Below are positions 7,958 to 15,838 of a DNA stretch of 33,281 nt, piece after piece (position 1 is the first letter of the stretch; every line of letters begins with the position of its first letter). The notes beneath the pieces are model-generated. The model made no database searches. It worked only from the letters and a program-made list of their open reading frames with translations, and was not told where the DNA came from. The DNA lies in contig JAFAGG010000125.1 of NCBI GenBank assembly GCA_023422955.1, positions 1-33,281 of the forward strand, written 5' to 3'. A program made the position numbers and the translations under genes. This DNA comes from Pseudomonadota bacterium (GTDB lineage Bacteria; Pseudomonadota; Gammaproteobacteria; Burkholderiales; Burkholderiaceae_D).

Positions 7958-9880
7958 TCACGACGACTTCCGAACCCGCAGATACCATTCGCACAGCAGG
8001 CGCACCTGCTTGGCGGTATAGCCTTTTTCCATCATGCGATCAACGAACTCCTTGTGCTTGTTGGCTTCATCTGCACTGGCTTTTGCGTTGAATGAAATAA
8101 CCGGCAGGAGTTCCTCGGTATTCGAAAACATTTTCTTTTCGATTACAGAGCGGAATTTCTCGTAACTGGTCCAGGCCGGATTCTTGCCGTTATTCTGCGC
8201 GCGCGCCCGCAGGACGAAGTTCACGATCTCGTTGCGGAAGTCCTTGGGGTTGGAAATGCCGGCTGGTTTTTCAATCTTTTCCAACTCGTTGTTCAGGGCG
8301 CCGCGATCGAAGCTTTCGCCGGTATCCGGGTCGCGGTATTCCTGGTCCTGGATCCAGAAATCGGCAAAGGTCACGTAGCGGTCGAAAATGTTCTGGCCAT
8401 ATTCGGAATAGCTTTCCAGGTAAGCCGTCTGGATTTCCTTGCCGATGAATTCCACGTAACGCTGCGCCAGGTATTCCTTGATGTAGGACAGGTAGCGCTG
8501 CTCGGTTTCCGGCGCAAACTGCTCGCGCTCGATCTGCTGCTCCAGCACATACAGCAGGTGCACCGGATTGGCCGCGACTTCGGTATTGTCGAAATTGAAG
8601 ACCTTGGACAGGATCTTGAAGGCGAAGCGCGTCGACAATCCATTCATGCCTTCATCGACGCCGGCATAGTCCGCATATTCGGAGCGCGACTTGGCCTTGG
8701 GATCGGTATCCTTCAGGCTGTCTCCGTCATACACCAGCATCTTGCTGAAGATGTTGGAGTTTTCCGGCTCCACCAGGCGCGACAGCACCGCGAATTGCGC
8801 CATCATCTTCAGCGTGCCGGGAGCGCAGGGTGCTTCCGACAGAGAGGAGTTGCGCAGCAGCTTGTCGTAAATCTTGATTTCATCGGTCACGCGCAGACAG
8901 TACGGCACCTTCACGATATAGATGCGGTCGAGGAAGGCTTCGTTGTTCTTGTTGTTCTTGAAGGTCTTCCATTCGGATTCGTTCGAGTGCGCGAGGATCA
9001 CGCCATCGAAGGGCATGGCGCCGAACCCTTCCGTGCCCTTGTAGTTGCCTTCCTGCGTCGCCGTCAGCAAGGGATGCAATACCTTGATCGGCGCCTTGAA
9101 CATCTCGACGAATTCCAGCAAGCCCTGGTTGGCCAGGCACAGGCCGCCGGAGTAGCTGTAAGCATCCGGATCGTCCTGCGAATAATCTTCCAGCTTGCGG
9201 ATATCGACCTTGCCGACCAGCGAGGAAATATCCTGGTTGTTTTCATCGCCGGGCTCGGTCTTGGCGACTGCGATCTGCTTGAGCACCGACGGGTAGCGCT
9301 TGACCACGCGAAACTTGTTGATGTCGCCGTTGAATTCATGCAGGCGTTTCACCGCCCAGGGGCTGGGAATGGTGCGTAGGTAACGGCGCGGGATGCCGTA
9401 ATCTTCTTCGAGTATGGTGCCGTCTTCCTCTTCGTTGAACAGGCCCAGCGGAGATTCGTTCACTGGCGAGCCCTTGATGCAATAGAACGGCACCTGCTCC
9501 ATCAGCGACTTCAGCTTTTCGGCAATCGACGATTTGCCGCCGCCTACCGGCCCCAGCAGATACAGGATTTGCTTGCGCTCTTCCAGGCCTTGCGCGGCAT
9601 GGCGGAAATAGGCGACAACTTGCTCGATCACTTCTTCCGTACCGTAGAACTCGCGGAAGGCAGGATAGATCTTGATGACCTTGTTGGAAAAGAGACGGGA
9701 GAGGCGGGGGTCGTGCCGGGTGTCGACCAGTTCAGGCTCGCCGATGGCGGCAAGCATTCTTTCGGAAGCAGTTGCATAAGCGAGATGATCCCGCTTGCAG
9801 ATTTCCAGATATTCCTGCAAAGAATATTCCTCTTCGCGGGTACGTTCATATCGGGCTGCGTAGTTGTCCAGAATTCTCAT
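7958..9880 (-). CDS. prkA: PrkA family AAA+ serine protein kinase (YeaG-like)
   Basis: The 640-residue product is a full-length PrkA/YeaG protein (E. coli YeaG is about 644). The N-terminal AAA+ module carries a Walker A motif GPVGGGKSS at residues 110-118 and adjoining conserved text (KGSPVNESPLGLF). The C-terminal part contains the PrkA kinase-like region ending in LLCEWYLRVR. E. coli YeaG is needed for survival of prolonged nitrogen starvation, and its operon there is sigma-54 dependent; that is published knowledge of the family, not shown here. The ATG at 9880 has AAAGGA upstream. It is the first gene of prkA-yeaH-spoVR, and a -24/-12 element lies about 140 nt upstream. Confidence 0.96.
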   Translation of the reverse strand: MRILDNYAARYERTREEEYSLQEYLEICKRDHLAYATASERMLAAIGEPELVDTRHDPRLSRLFSNKVIKIYPAFREFYGTEEVIEQVVAYFRHAAQGLEERKQILYLLGPVGGGKSSIAEKLKSLMEQVPFYCIKGSPVNESPLGLFNEEEDGTILEEDYGIPRRYLRTIPSPWAVKRLHEFNGDINKFRVVKRYPSVLKQIAVAKTEPGDENNQDISSLVGKVDIRKLEDYSQDDPDAYSYSGGLCLANQGLLEFVEMFKAPIKVLHPLLTATQEGNYKGTEGFGAMPFDGVILAHSNESEWKTFKNNKNNEAFLDRIYIVKVPYCLRVTDEIKIYDKLLRNSSLSEAPCAPGTLKMMAQFAVLSRLVEPENSNIFSKMLVYDGDSLKDTDPKAKSRSEYADYAGVDEGMNGLSTRFAFKILSKVFNFDNTEVAANPVHLLYVLEQQIEREQFAPETEQRYLSYIKEYLAQRYVEFIGKEIQTAYLESYSEYGQNIFDRYVTFADFWIQDQEYRDPDTGESFDRGALNNELEKIEKPAGISNPKDFRNEIVNFVLRARAQNNGKNPAWTSYEKFRSVIEKKMFSNTEELLPVISFNAKASADEANKHKEFVDRMMEKGYTAKQVRLLCEWYLRVRKSS

Positions 9881-10017
9881 CGTGGCGCGTCCTTTTATGA
9901 GGCATGAAGCAGCGGGTGGTCGCTGGAAATATTCTTACACCTTCGTTTAATCATACGCATACTTCAAGGCAGACCGCTAGTCCATTTTTGAAGTGATTGC
10001 GATAAATTTTCTTTAGC

Positions 10018-10032
10018 GCAAATTGAATGCCA
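10018..10032 (-). promoter_or_regulatory. Sigma-54 (-24/-12) promoter for prkA-yeaH-spoVR
   Basis: The - strand reads TGGCATTCAATTTGC, matching the sigma-54 core TGGCAY-N5-TTGC with exact spacing. The predicted start is near 10006, giving a leader of about 125 nt. E. coli yeaGH is known to be sigma-54 dependent, which supports the call. The rest of the gap 9881-10223 holds an upstream inverted repeat (TGCGAC-N7-GTCGCA, 10049-10067) and no coding frame. Confidence 0.75.
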
Positions 10033-10048
10033 TGGAATGAAAAACTTA

Positions 10049-10067
10049 TGCGACTATGGAGGTCGCA
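10049..10067. promoter_or_regulatory. Inverted repeat upstream of the prkA promoter
   Basis: TGCGAC and GTCGCA are separated by 7 nt, centred about 52 nt upstream of the predicted prkA transcript start. It could be an activator or repressor site. It is closer than usual for a sigma-54 enhancer, so the assignment is tentative. Confidence 0.35.
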
Positions 10068-10223
10068 ATAGCATCAGAAAAAATTCAAACGTAAGCGATA
10101 TACGCGAAAGGCAACAATGTTTTTGTCTTTCGCCGCCATGAAAACCTTACCTCATTTGACCGTCGCCGGGGTTATTCAATGCTGACGATTTGATGATGCG
10201 CGCATGGCACCGGAAGCGGACAT

Positions 10224-10252
10224 AAAAAAAGCGGGTGGGTACCCGCTTTTTT
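10224..10252 (-). terminator. Bidirectional intrinsic terminator after asmA-family gene
   Basis: The stem AGCGGGT/ACCCGCT is flanked by A7 on one side and T6 on the other, so it can terminate in both directions. On the - strand it lies about 40 nt after the stop of the AsmA-family gene. Confidence 0.9.
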
Positions 10253-10291
10253 GTTGCGATTGCATGCATCGTTTTTTAGATGCCGTGTTGA

Positions 10292-12709
10292 TCAATTGCC
10301 TAATAATCCTTTGAAGCGGTCTTTCAATTGATCCTTCAATTCTTCCCTGGCCTGGTCTTTTTGCGCGTCCACCTCTTCCTTGGCGCGAGCCCGCAACGCA
10401 TCTTTTTTCTCTTCCAGTTGTTCACGCGCCTTCTCGCTGACCAGGCTCTTGGCATCGATATTCCATGCAATCGCCGTAAATGGACCCGTGAGCCTGACGG
10501 GTATGGTCAAGCCTTTCAAGGCCTCCAGGTCGGCGCCATCCTGCCCCTTCAGCGTTGAAACCACGCTGGCTTTGACCAGGTAATCCAACTTCTCCTCGAC
10601 CAGGTTGACCGTGCCATTGCCATTCATGCGCAGCAGCGGCGACTTGGCGCCCAGATCATCATTGCGCAAAACGCCATTGGTGATGGTGAAGCTTCCTTTC
10701 AGCTCGCTGAAGTCGGTGCGCTCATCGGTATTGCTGACGCCGGTCTGGGCCGTTGCATTGCCGGTCAGCGATTGCAGGGTGGCCTTGGCATTGCGCACCG
10801 TGCGGGCGATGTTGACGCCGCGTATCGAGCCGTCGCGCAACTCGATCTGTCCCGTTCCATTGAGCGCCTGCTTCAACTGCGACACCGTGGCGCCTTGTGC
10901 AGTTAGGTTGAGCAGCACATTGCCCTTGCCCTCGATAGGGGCATCCTGGTCCATGGCGTCCTTGAGCAAGGGGCCAAGGTTGATGCCATTCAAGCGCTGC
11001 ACCACTGAAAAACGAGCCGGGTTGGTTGCGCTTGCCGTAATCGATCCCGACATCGAGCCGCCATACAGGCGCGCTTCCAGCGGCGAGATCTCTGCCTTGC
11101 CGTTCGCCACCCTTACATCGACCCGCACATTGGAAGCGCTGATATTGGCAGCCTTCAACGCACCGATACGAATGCTGCCATTGGCTTTTATGTCGTTCAG
11201 GGCTGACAGGTCAATGGGCTCTTCCGGCGCTTCCTTGCCCTGCTTGGGCGCAGGCGCCGAGGCGGTTTGCGCTTGCGAAGCCAGATAACGATCTACATCA
11301 AGCTTGTCGATGACGGCATCGAATTGATAAGCCGATTCGGCAAAGCCGGTCAGTCCCGCTTTCAGGTCAAACTGGCTTTGGTCCAGCTTGCCTTTAAAAG
11401 CAAGCGTCACATTCTCACGCTGCAGGTTTGCGCTGGCACTGCCGTTGGCAGTGGTCTTCATCTGGCCGCCGCCTGGATTGGGCAAGGTGAAATCCGCCGC
11501 AATTTTCATCAGGTCGATGATCTGCGTTTGCATGTTTGCGGAGAGCTGCGTAGTCATTGTGCCTTGTATGGCATCGGCGCCTCGCTTGCCTTCCAGCGTC
11601 AGTTGCAATTGCGGCGAGGCGAACAATTGTTGCTCAAGGTTGCCGGTGAGGGAGCCGGTGAGCGTCGCCTTGGCATCGAGTTCCGCTTGCTTGATCGTGG
11701 CTTCCAGCACCATGGAAGGCAGGGTGAAGGCCTGGGACGAGCCCTCAAATGCCGGCGCCGTAAAATTCACCACGATGTTTTGGGTGCCCTCATTGAGCTG
11801 TGCTTTTGCCTGCAAGCCGCCAGCCCGTATCTGCTCATCGCGCAGCGTCAGTTCGGGCGATGAAAGCTGGGCTTGTATCGCGCGCGCGCCCTGCTTGCCG
11901 TTGGCATTCACTTCCACGTTATTCAGCAGGAAATGAGAAGGAGCGATATCCACATTGCCGGCAACCTTGATTGCCAGGTCGGTCCAGTCGGCATAGGCGC
12001 CGTTTATGCTGATATCCAGTTTTTTTGCAGCGTATTCCTGTTTGTCGCGATCGAAAAAGATTTCACTTTGCAGCGATACATCGGCCGCAATCTGCGGATT
12101 GTCGCCTTTCAGGTGCGTGGAAAAGGAAATCTGGCTTGGCACGCCATCGGCCAGCCGGCCTGTTTCCAGTTGCAGCTTGGAGGCTTGCAGATTTCGTTTT
12201 TCCAGCTGGTCATCGAGTTCCAGGTTGGCGTTGGTAATGCGTATGCCATCCACGGAAAAATCCATCTGCTCATTTTGCGTGTCTTGTTTTGCTTCTTCCG
12301 GCTCATCTTCCTTGGCCAGCAAGTCATCGATATTGGTGCTGCCGTCGGCAGCGCGTTGCAGGCGAGCGGTCAGGCCGTCGAGCAGGATATGGTCAACCAC
12401 GACCCGGCCGGAGAACAGCGGCAGCAATTCGACTGACAGCTTGGCTTGCTCTATGGAGGCAAATACTTCGGAGCTATTGCGTTCGGAAAGACTGGTTTGT
12501 CCCAGTTGCACGCCCAGGCGCGGGAAGAACGACAATTCCAGGTTGCCGGGAATGGAAAGCGTGCGCTGCTTCTTTTCCTTGACCAGGTCAACCAACATCG
12601 GTTTGTAATCATTCGGATCAAAGACTGCGGCAATGATGACTGCACCGATCAGCGGAACAGCCACCGCGATGCCCAGGATGGTCAGTAGGATTTTTGTCGG
12701 TTTGCGCAT
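10292..12709 (-). CDS. AsmA family protein
   Basis: The 805-residue product is an AsmA-type envelope protein. After a short basic start (MRKPTKILLT) comes one transmembrane helix (about residues 6-30), then FDPNDYKPMLVDLVKEK, the standard AsmA N-terminal signature. A long beta-rich periplasmic stretch follows, and the C-terminal AsmA_2-like domain contains GKGNVLLNLTAQG and the LNGTGQIELRDGSIRGVNIA region near residues 600-640. The tail (from about 765) is a charged Lys/Glu helix. The family is implicated in outer-membrane lipid or protein homeostasis, probably as bridge-like lipid-transfer proteins. I chose the ATG at 12709, where the family N-terminus begins; the frame extends 15 codons further without support. 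It is a single-gene unit with its own terminator. Confidence 0.92.
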   Translation of the reverse strand: MRKPTKILLTILGIAVAVPLIGAVIIAAVFDPNDYKPMLVDLVKEKKQRTLSIPGNLELSFFPRLGVQLGQTSLSERNSSEVFASIEQAKLSVELLPLFSGRVVVDHILLDGLTARLQRAADGSTNIDDLLAKEDEPEEAKQDTQNEQMDFSVDGIRITNANLELDDQLEKRNLQASKLQLETGRLADGVPSQISFSTHLKGDNPQIAADVSLQSEIFFDRDKQEYAAKKLDISINGAYADWTDLAIKVAGNVDIAPSHFLLNNVEVNANGKQGARAIQAQLSSPELTLRDEQIRAGGLQAKAQLNEGTQNIVVNFTAPAFEGSSQAFTLPSMVLEATIKQAELDAKATLTGSLTGNLEQQLFASPQLQLTLEGKRGADAIQGTMTTQLSANMQTQIIDLMKIAADFTLPNPGGGQMKTTANGSASANLQRENVTLAFKGKLDQSQFDLKAGLTGFAESAYQFDAVIDKLDVDRYLASQAQTASAPAPKQGKEAPEEPIDLSALNDIKANGSIRIGALKAANISASNVRVDVRVANGKAEISPLEARLYGGSMSGSITASATNPARFSVVQRLNGINLGPLLKDAMDQDAPIEGKGNVLLNLTAQGATVSQLKQALNGTGQIELRDGSIRGVNIARTVRNAKATLQSLTGNATAQTGVSNTDERTDFSELKGSFTITNGVLRNDDLGAKSPLLRMNGNGTVNLVEEKLDYLVKASVVSTLKGQDGADLEALKGLTIPVRLTGPFTAIAWNIDAKSLVSEKAREQLEEKKDALRARAKEEVDAQKDQAREELKDQLKDRFKGLLGN

Positions 12710-13031
12710 GGCGTCGATGGAAAGATAGAGTAAAGCGATAAAAGAGAACTGCAAAACCTGCCTGTCTTTGCCAGATGAAGCCCGGCAGCAGGTCGACTGA
12801 TTTCTGTCGCGTCTTAGGCTAATTCGATGTTAACCGTCGAATGTATATCGTTCAAGGCGGTACAATGACGCCCGGTAACAAAGTGTATCGCACGCAAGCA
12901 GGACTTTCGCAAGCAAGCTGGCGGTCAAAAGCACAATCCGGAAACGGCTTTTTCTGCGTTGCATCCACTTTCTGCCATGACCCTTACAAGCATGCTTCAG
13001 GCCACTGGCCATGATGTGATAACTATACGCG

Positions 13032-13517
13032 ATGAAAAAAGATCAGACAGCTTCAGTGGTTTCCAAAGAGCAGAAACCGCCTTTCGCAGTTCGCAACTCC
13101 AAGATTCATGGCCGCGGCGTATTCGCCACTCGCAAGATCGAGCCTGAAACTCAGCTGATTGAATACGCCGGCGAACGCATCAGCTCGCGCGAAGCCGTCA
13201 AGCGTAGCGGCGCGGATCCGGAAAATCCGTTTCATACTTTTTTCTTCAGTCTGGAGAGCGGCAAGATCATCGATGGCGCTGACAATGGCAATGATGCACG
13301 CTGGATCAATCATGGCTGCGAACCAAATTGTGAAGCACGCGAAGAAAAGGGCCGGGTCTATATTTATGCGATACGGGAAATCCGGCGCGGCGAAGAACTT
13401 TGCTACGACTACCGGCTGCATCTCGATGAACGCCATACTCCCAAGTTGAAGCGCGCTTATGGCTGCCGTTGCGGCGCTGCCAATTGCCGCGAAACCATGC
13501 TGGCCCGCAAGCGTTAA
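13032..13517 (+). CDS. SET-domain protein (lysine methyltransferase-like)
   Basis: This 161-residue protein is essentially a minimal SET domain. Visible motifs are the SAM-binding start HGRGVFATR (residues 26-34), the RWINHGCEPNCE block (90-101), the catalytic-type YDYRL (125-129) and a post-SET cluster GCRCGAANCRE (144-154), whose cysteines with C100 can bind one zinc. SET enzymes transfer a methyl group from S-adenosylmethionine to lysine side chains. The bacterial substrate is unknown; histone-like DNA-binding proteins, ribosomal proteins or translation factors are possible. It lies alone between the divergent AsmA-family gene and a + strand terminator, with no visible Shine-Dalgarno sequence. 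The domain call is firm; the substrate is not. Confidence 0.93.
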   Translation: MKKDQTASVVSKEQKPPFAVRNSKIHGRGVFATRKIEPETQLIEYAGERISSREAVKRSGADPENPFHTFFFSLESGKIIDGADNGNDARWINHGCEPNCEAREEKGRVYIYAIREIRRGEELCYDYRLHLDERHTPKLKRAYGCRCGAANCRETMLARKR

Positions 13518-13653
13518 AGCTTTCTTTCAACATACAGCCGTGAAGTGCGTCATGTAATCCGGTTGCAGTGGATAAACAGGAAGTCATTGGGCGAGAAGGG
13601 AGATATACCTCGGCTATCTGCAATGACATTCATTTTCGTGATGATTGGTATCC

Positions 13654-13764
13654 GATAATAAAATTGGAGTAATAACTGAGCGAGACCTATACTTGCACCT
13701 GTCTCCTCTATATCTTCTCCTTTGGTATGGATTCCAGCCCGCCTTCCCAGGCGGGCTTTTTTTT
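13654..13764 (+). ncRNA. Candidate small RNA
   Basis: Between the SET gene and folE (13518-13880) no coding frame is convincing, yet the segment ends in a very strong terminator with a U8 tail. A -10-like GATAATA occurs at 13654-13660 without a clear -35. A possible transcript from about 13668 would form a GAGAC/GTCTC stem (13682-13686 with 13701-13705), then an unpaired pyrimidine-rich stretch with two anti-Shine-Dalgarno-like CTCC motifs, then the terminator. This layout resembles Hfq-dependent sRNAs. It could instead be the 3' UTR of the SET transcript. Confidence 0.35.
13736..13764 (+). terminator. Strong intrinsic terminator
   Basis: An 8-bp stem AGCCCGCC/GGCGGGCT with a 6-nt loop is followed by an uninterrupted T-run (8 Ts from 13757). 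It ends any + strand transcript from the SET gene or the candidate sRNA. Confidence 0.93.
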
Positions 13765-13850
13765 GCCTGTTTTGCCTGCCTTGCCTGTTTGGACCACTCG
13801 CGGAAAAAATGCCGGAAGCAGGAGAGCGAGAGGTGAGCAAGGATGGGCTT

Positions 13851-13869
13851 GCACGGGCCATACCCGTGC
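13851..13869 (-). other. Stem-loop after folE
   Basis: A 7-bp stem GCACGGG/CCCGTGC with a CCATA loop lies 12 nt beyond the folE stop. No U-tract follows on the - strand, so it is a weak terminator at best or a 3' stabiliser. Confidence 0.45.
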
Positions 13870-13880
13870 AGGCGATACGC

Positions 13881-14447
13881 TCAGCCTTTCTGCGCCAGCG
13901 ACAGGAATTCCGTTCTCAAAGCCAGGTTTGTGCGCAAGTCGCCCAGCAGGGCGGACGTGATGGTTTCCTCGCCCGGCGTGCGTATGCCGCGGCTTTCCAT
14001 GCACAGGTGGCGGCATTTCACCAGCACGCCGACAGCCGCCGGTTCCAGGTGCGTCATCAGGGCGTCGGCGATCTGTATCGTCAGCCTTTCCTGCACCTGC
14101 AGGCGCTTGGCGAAACAATCCACCAGCCGGGTCAGCTTGGATAGGCCCACGATCTTCCCTTGCGGCAGATAGCCGATAGTGGCGCTGCCGAAGAAAGGAG
14201 CGAGGTGGTGTTCGCAATGACTGTAGACCGGGATATTGCGAACCAGGATCAATTCACTGTATTGTTCGGCGCCATCCTCGAATACTTTCAGCACTTCGGC
14301 CGGATTTTGCTGATAACCGGACGTCCAGTGTTTCCAGGCTTTGGCAACCCGTGCCGGCGTTTCAAGCAAGCCGGGACGATCCGCATCCTCTCCTATGCTT
14401 TCAAGAAAGCGGCGCCAGTCCGGTTCAGAGAAGGGAGTTCCCGCCAT
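13881..14447 (-). CDS. folE: GTP cyclohydrolase I (type IA)
   Basis: The 188-residue enzyme converts GTP to 7,8-dihydroneopterin triphosphate, the first step of tetrahydrofolate (and tetrahydropterin) synthesis in the cytosol. The core motifs are intact: GLLETPARVAKAW near 26-38, the zinc-site SHCEHHLAPFFG (C78, H81) and the CRHLCMESRGIR block (C149 as third ligand), followed by TSALLGDL. Length and motifs fit the zinc-dependent type IA enzyme, with a short N-terminus compared with E. coli (222 residues). AAAAGGA lies upstream of the ATG at 14447. It is not obviously in an operon with the hemerythrin gene, 165 nt upstream. Confidence 0.96.
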   Translation of the reverse strand: MAGTPFSEPDWRRFLESIGEDADRPGLLETPARVAKAWKHWTSGYQQNPAEVLKVFEDGAEQYSELILVRNIPVYSHCEHHLAPFFGSATIGYLPQGKIVGLSKLTRLVDCFAKRLQVQERLTIQIADALMTHLEPAAVGVLVKCRHLCMESRGIRTPGEETITSALLGDLRTNLALRTEFLSLAQKG

Positions 14448-14612
14448 GTCTGCTTATCCTTTTCAAAGACCCTCATCATCGAGAGCCACATGCGGCATGA
14501 TAAGTCAGACGCGAGAAAATGGCGCGGCTGCAATGCAATATTCGCCTGTATTCCTGCTTTTCTTATTTTCTTGTTCTCTTGTTTTTATGAAGGCAGGGCG
14601 GGCAAGATGGGT

Positions 14613-15140
14613 TCAGTAGCGGCTGTGCGCCAGCTGGCGTGACGGCGCTGCACCGCTCTGCATCAATTGCGCCTGCTTCAGCGCGCGCAGATGCAGCATC
14701 TCTTCTCCCAGTGCCCACAGATCGAGCCGGGACTGCTTCACTTTGGGGAAAACGACGGTTTGCTCTTCCCGCATGTGGCGCTCCACGTTCTCGCCCATGA
14801 CAACGACCTTGGCGTTATAGCTGGCATGGGAGGGATGCATGGTCTGCAATTCCTCGATCACATCCTTGGCGCTGTCGTGCTCGGATTCAGCCTCATCCAT
14901 CAGCATGTCGTCCCGCAGGATTTCCCGCACTGCCGGATAAAAAACTTCCTCTTCCAGTTCCGCATGCAGCAGCAGTTCGCTGCAGATTTCCTGCACCAGC
15001 GCTTCCTTTTCTTCCAGGGTGCAATGATCCTTGATGTGGCGGAACTCCGAGAAAAGCTGGGTCAAATGCTGATGATCGGCACACAGCAGGCTGAGAATGT
15101 CTTGTGAGCCTGCTCCTGATTTCTGTTCACGATTAGCCAT
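14613..15140 (-). CDS. Hemerythrin-like (HHE) domain protein
   Basis: The 175-residue product has the HHE-domain pattern of a four-helix bundle with a di-iron site: DHQHLTQLFSEF near 24-35, LLHAELEEEVFYPAV near 62-76 (the HxxxE motif), ESEHDSAKDVIEEL near 91-104 and HMREEQTVVFPKV near 127-139. Such proteins bind oxygen, nitric oxide or iron and are often linked to redox or nitrosative stress. The start at 15140 has a perfect AGGAG 6 nt upstream; the frame extends 49 codons further but that part is non-family sequence. The region upstream (15141-15462) contains no gene and no promoter I can call. Confidence 0.92.
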   Translation of the reverse strand: MANREQKSGAGSQDILSLLCADHQHLTQLFSEFRHIKDHCTLEEKEALVQEICSELLLHAELEEEVFYPAVREILRDDMLMDEAESEHDSAKDVIEELQTMHPSHASYNAKVVVMGENVERHMREEQTVVFPKVKQSRLDLWALGEEMLHLRALKQAQLMQSGAAPSRQLAHSRY

Positions 15141-15250
15141 GAGAACTCCTTTTGCAAGTATGAACAAGAGCCGCAGGCACCACTGCGAGCAAGTAATGCA
15201 GAGCGAGGAGGCAATAGTCGGAGCCGGCAAAGGCACCACGTGGCTACTGA

Positions 15251-15316
15251 GAAAAGCGTACACGCCTTTTGTTCCTGGGCCCTGCAATTAGTATCGTTGC
15301 GAAAAGCGTAGCAACG
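15251..15316. repeat. 10-mer direct repeat GAAAAGCGTA
   Basis: GAAAAGCGTA occurs at 15251-15260 and again at 15301-15310, exactly 50 nt apart, upstream of the hemerythrin gene. The second copy is the loop of a CGTTGC/GCAACG stem. The gene-free stretch 15141-15462 otherwise shows nothing recognisable. Confidence 0.5.
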
Positions 15317-15462
15317 GACACGATTGTTGCCTATAGGACGTTTGAGAAATGGCGTGTAGGAAAATTAGAGGAAAACGGGAAACTGCACGCAGCCGGAAGC
15401 GACTGGCGTACAAAAGCGCCCGCCGGCCATGAAATATAAGCGGGGAGAATAAGGCGAGGGCC

Positions 15463-15666
15463 TTAGTTGGGAAGGGTCGAAAACGGATCGTTGATGCCAA
15501 AGCCTGGGCGGCGGCTTGCGAGATTGGACTCGCATTCCATGACTGTGCAATGACGATACATTTGCAGCAATTTACGCTCGGCGTCAGCCTGGTCGCGACC
15601 GGCAATGACGATGCGCGACACTCTCTGACCTTCCCTGGTAACAATACAAAAAGCAAATTTCAGCAC
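15463..15666 (-). CDS. Conserved-looking 67-residue protein
   Basis: The small product begins MLKFAFCIVTREGQ and contains GRDQADAERKLLQMYRH, an amphipathic, well-mixed composition that reads as a genuine folded protein. The GTG start at 15666 has GAGGAG ideally spaced upstream, the best evidence that it is translated. Two cysteines (near 7 and 40) are present. I do not recognise a named family. It stands alone on the - strand, with the hemerythrin gene over 300 nt downstream and a + strand DUF6139 gene diverging upstream. Confidence 0.65.
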   Translation of the reverse strand: MLKFAFCIVTREGQRVSRIVIAGRDQADAERKLLQMYRHCTVMECESNLASRRPGFGINDPFSTLPN

Positions 15667-15817
15667 AACAGCTCCTCAACTCGATTGACTGTCAGCCCGG
15701 CGATGTTATTTTTATGTCGCGAAACCTTAGCATAAATCAAACTATGCGTGGATAAATGTCCCTTCTCTGCAACGGCGGTTTCTGTAGGTACTTACTTTGC
15801 GCTCGCCTCGCATGGGT

Positions 15818-15838
15818 GCAGGCTTTGTCTGCTTTTTT
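15818..15838 (+). terminator. Terminator-like hairpin without an obvious gene
   Basis: A 6-bp stem GCAGGC/GTCTGC with a TTT loop is followed by T6. The region 15667-16006 between two divergent genes holds no supported coding frame on the + strand, so the hairpin may end a short untranslated transcript. Confidence 0.5.

Noticed and set aside
15747..15755. DnaA-box-like TTATCCACG (- strand)
   Set aside because: It is a single near-match with no cluster of boxes, no dnaA/dnaN neighbours and no AT-rich unwinding region, so it does not support an origin.
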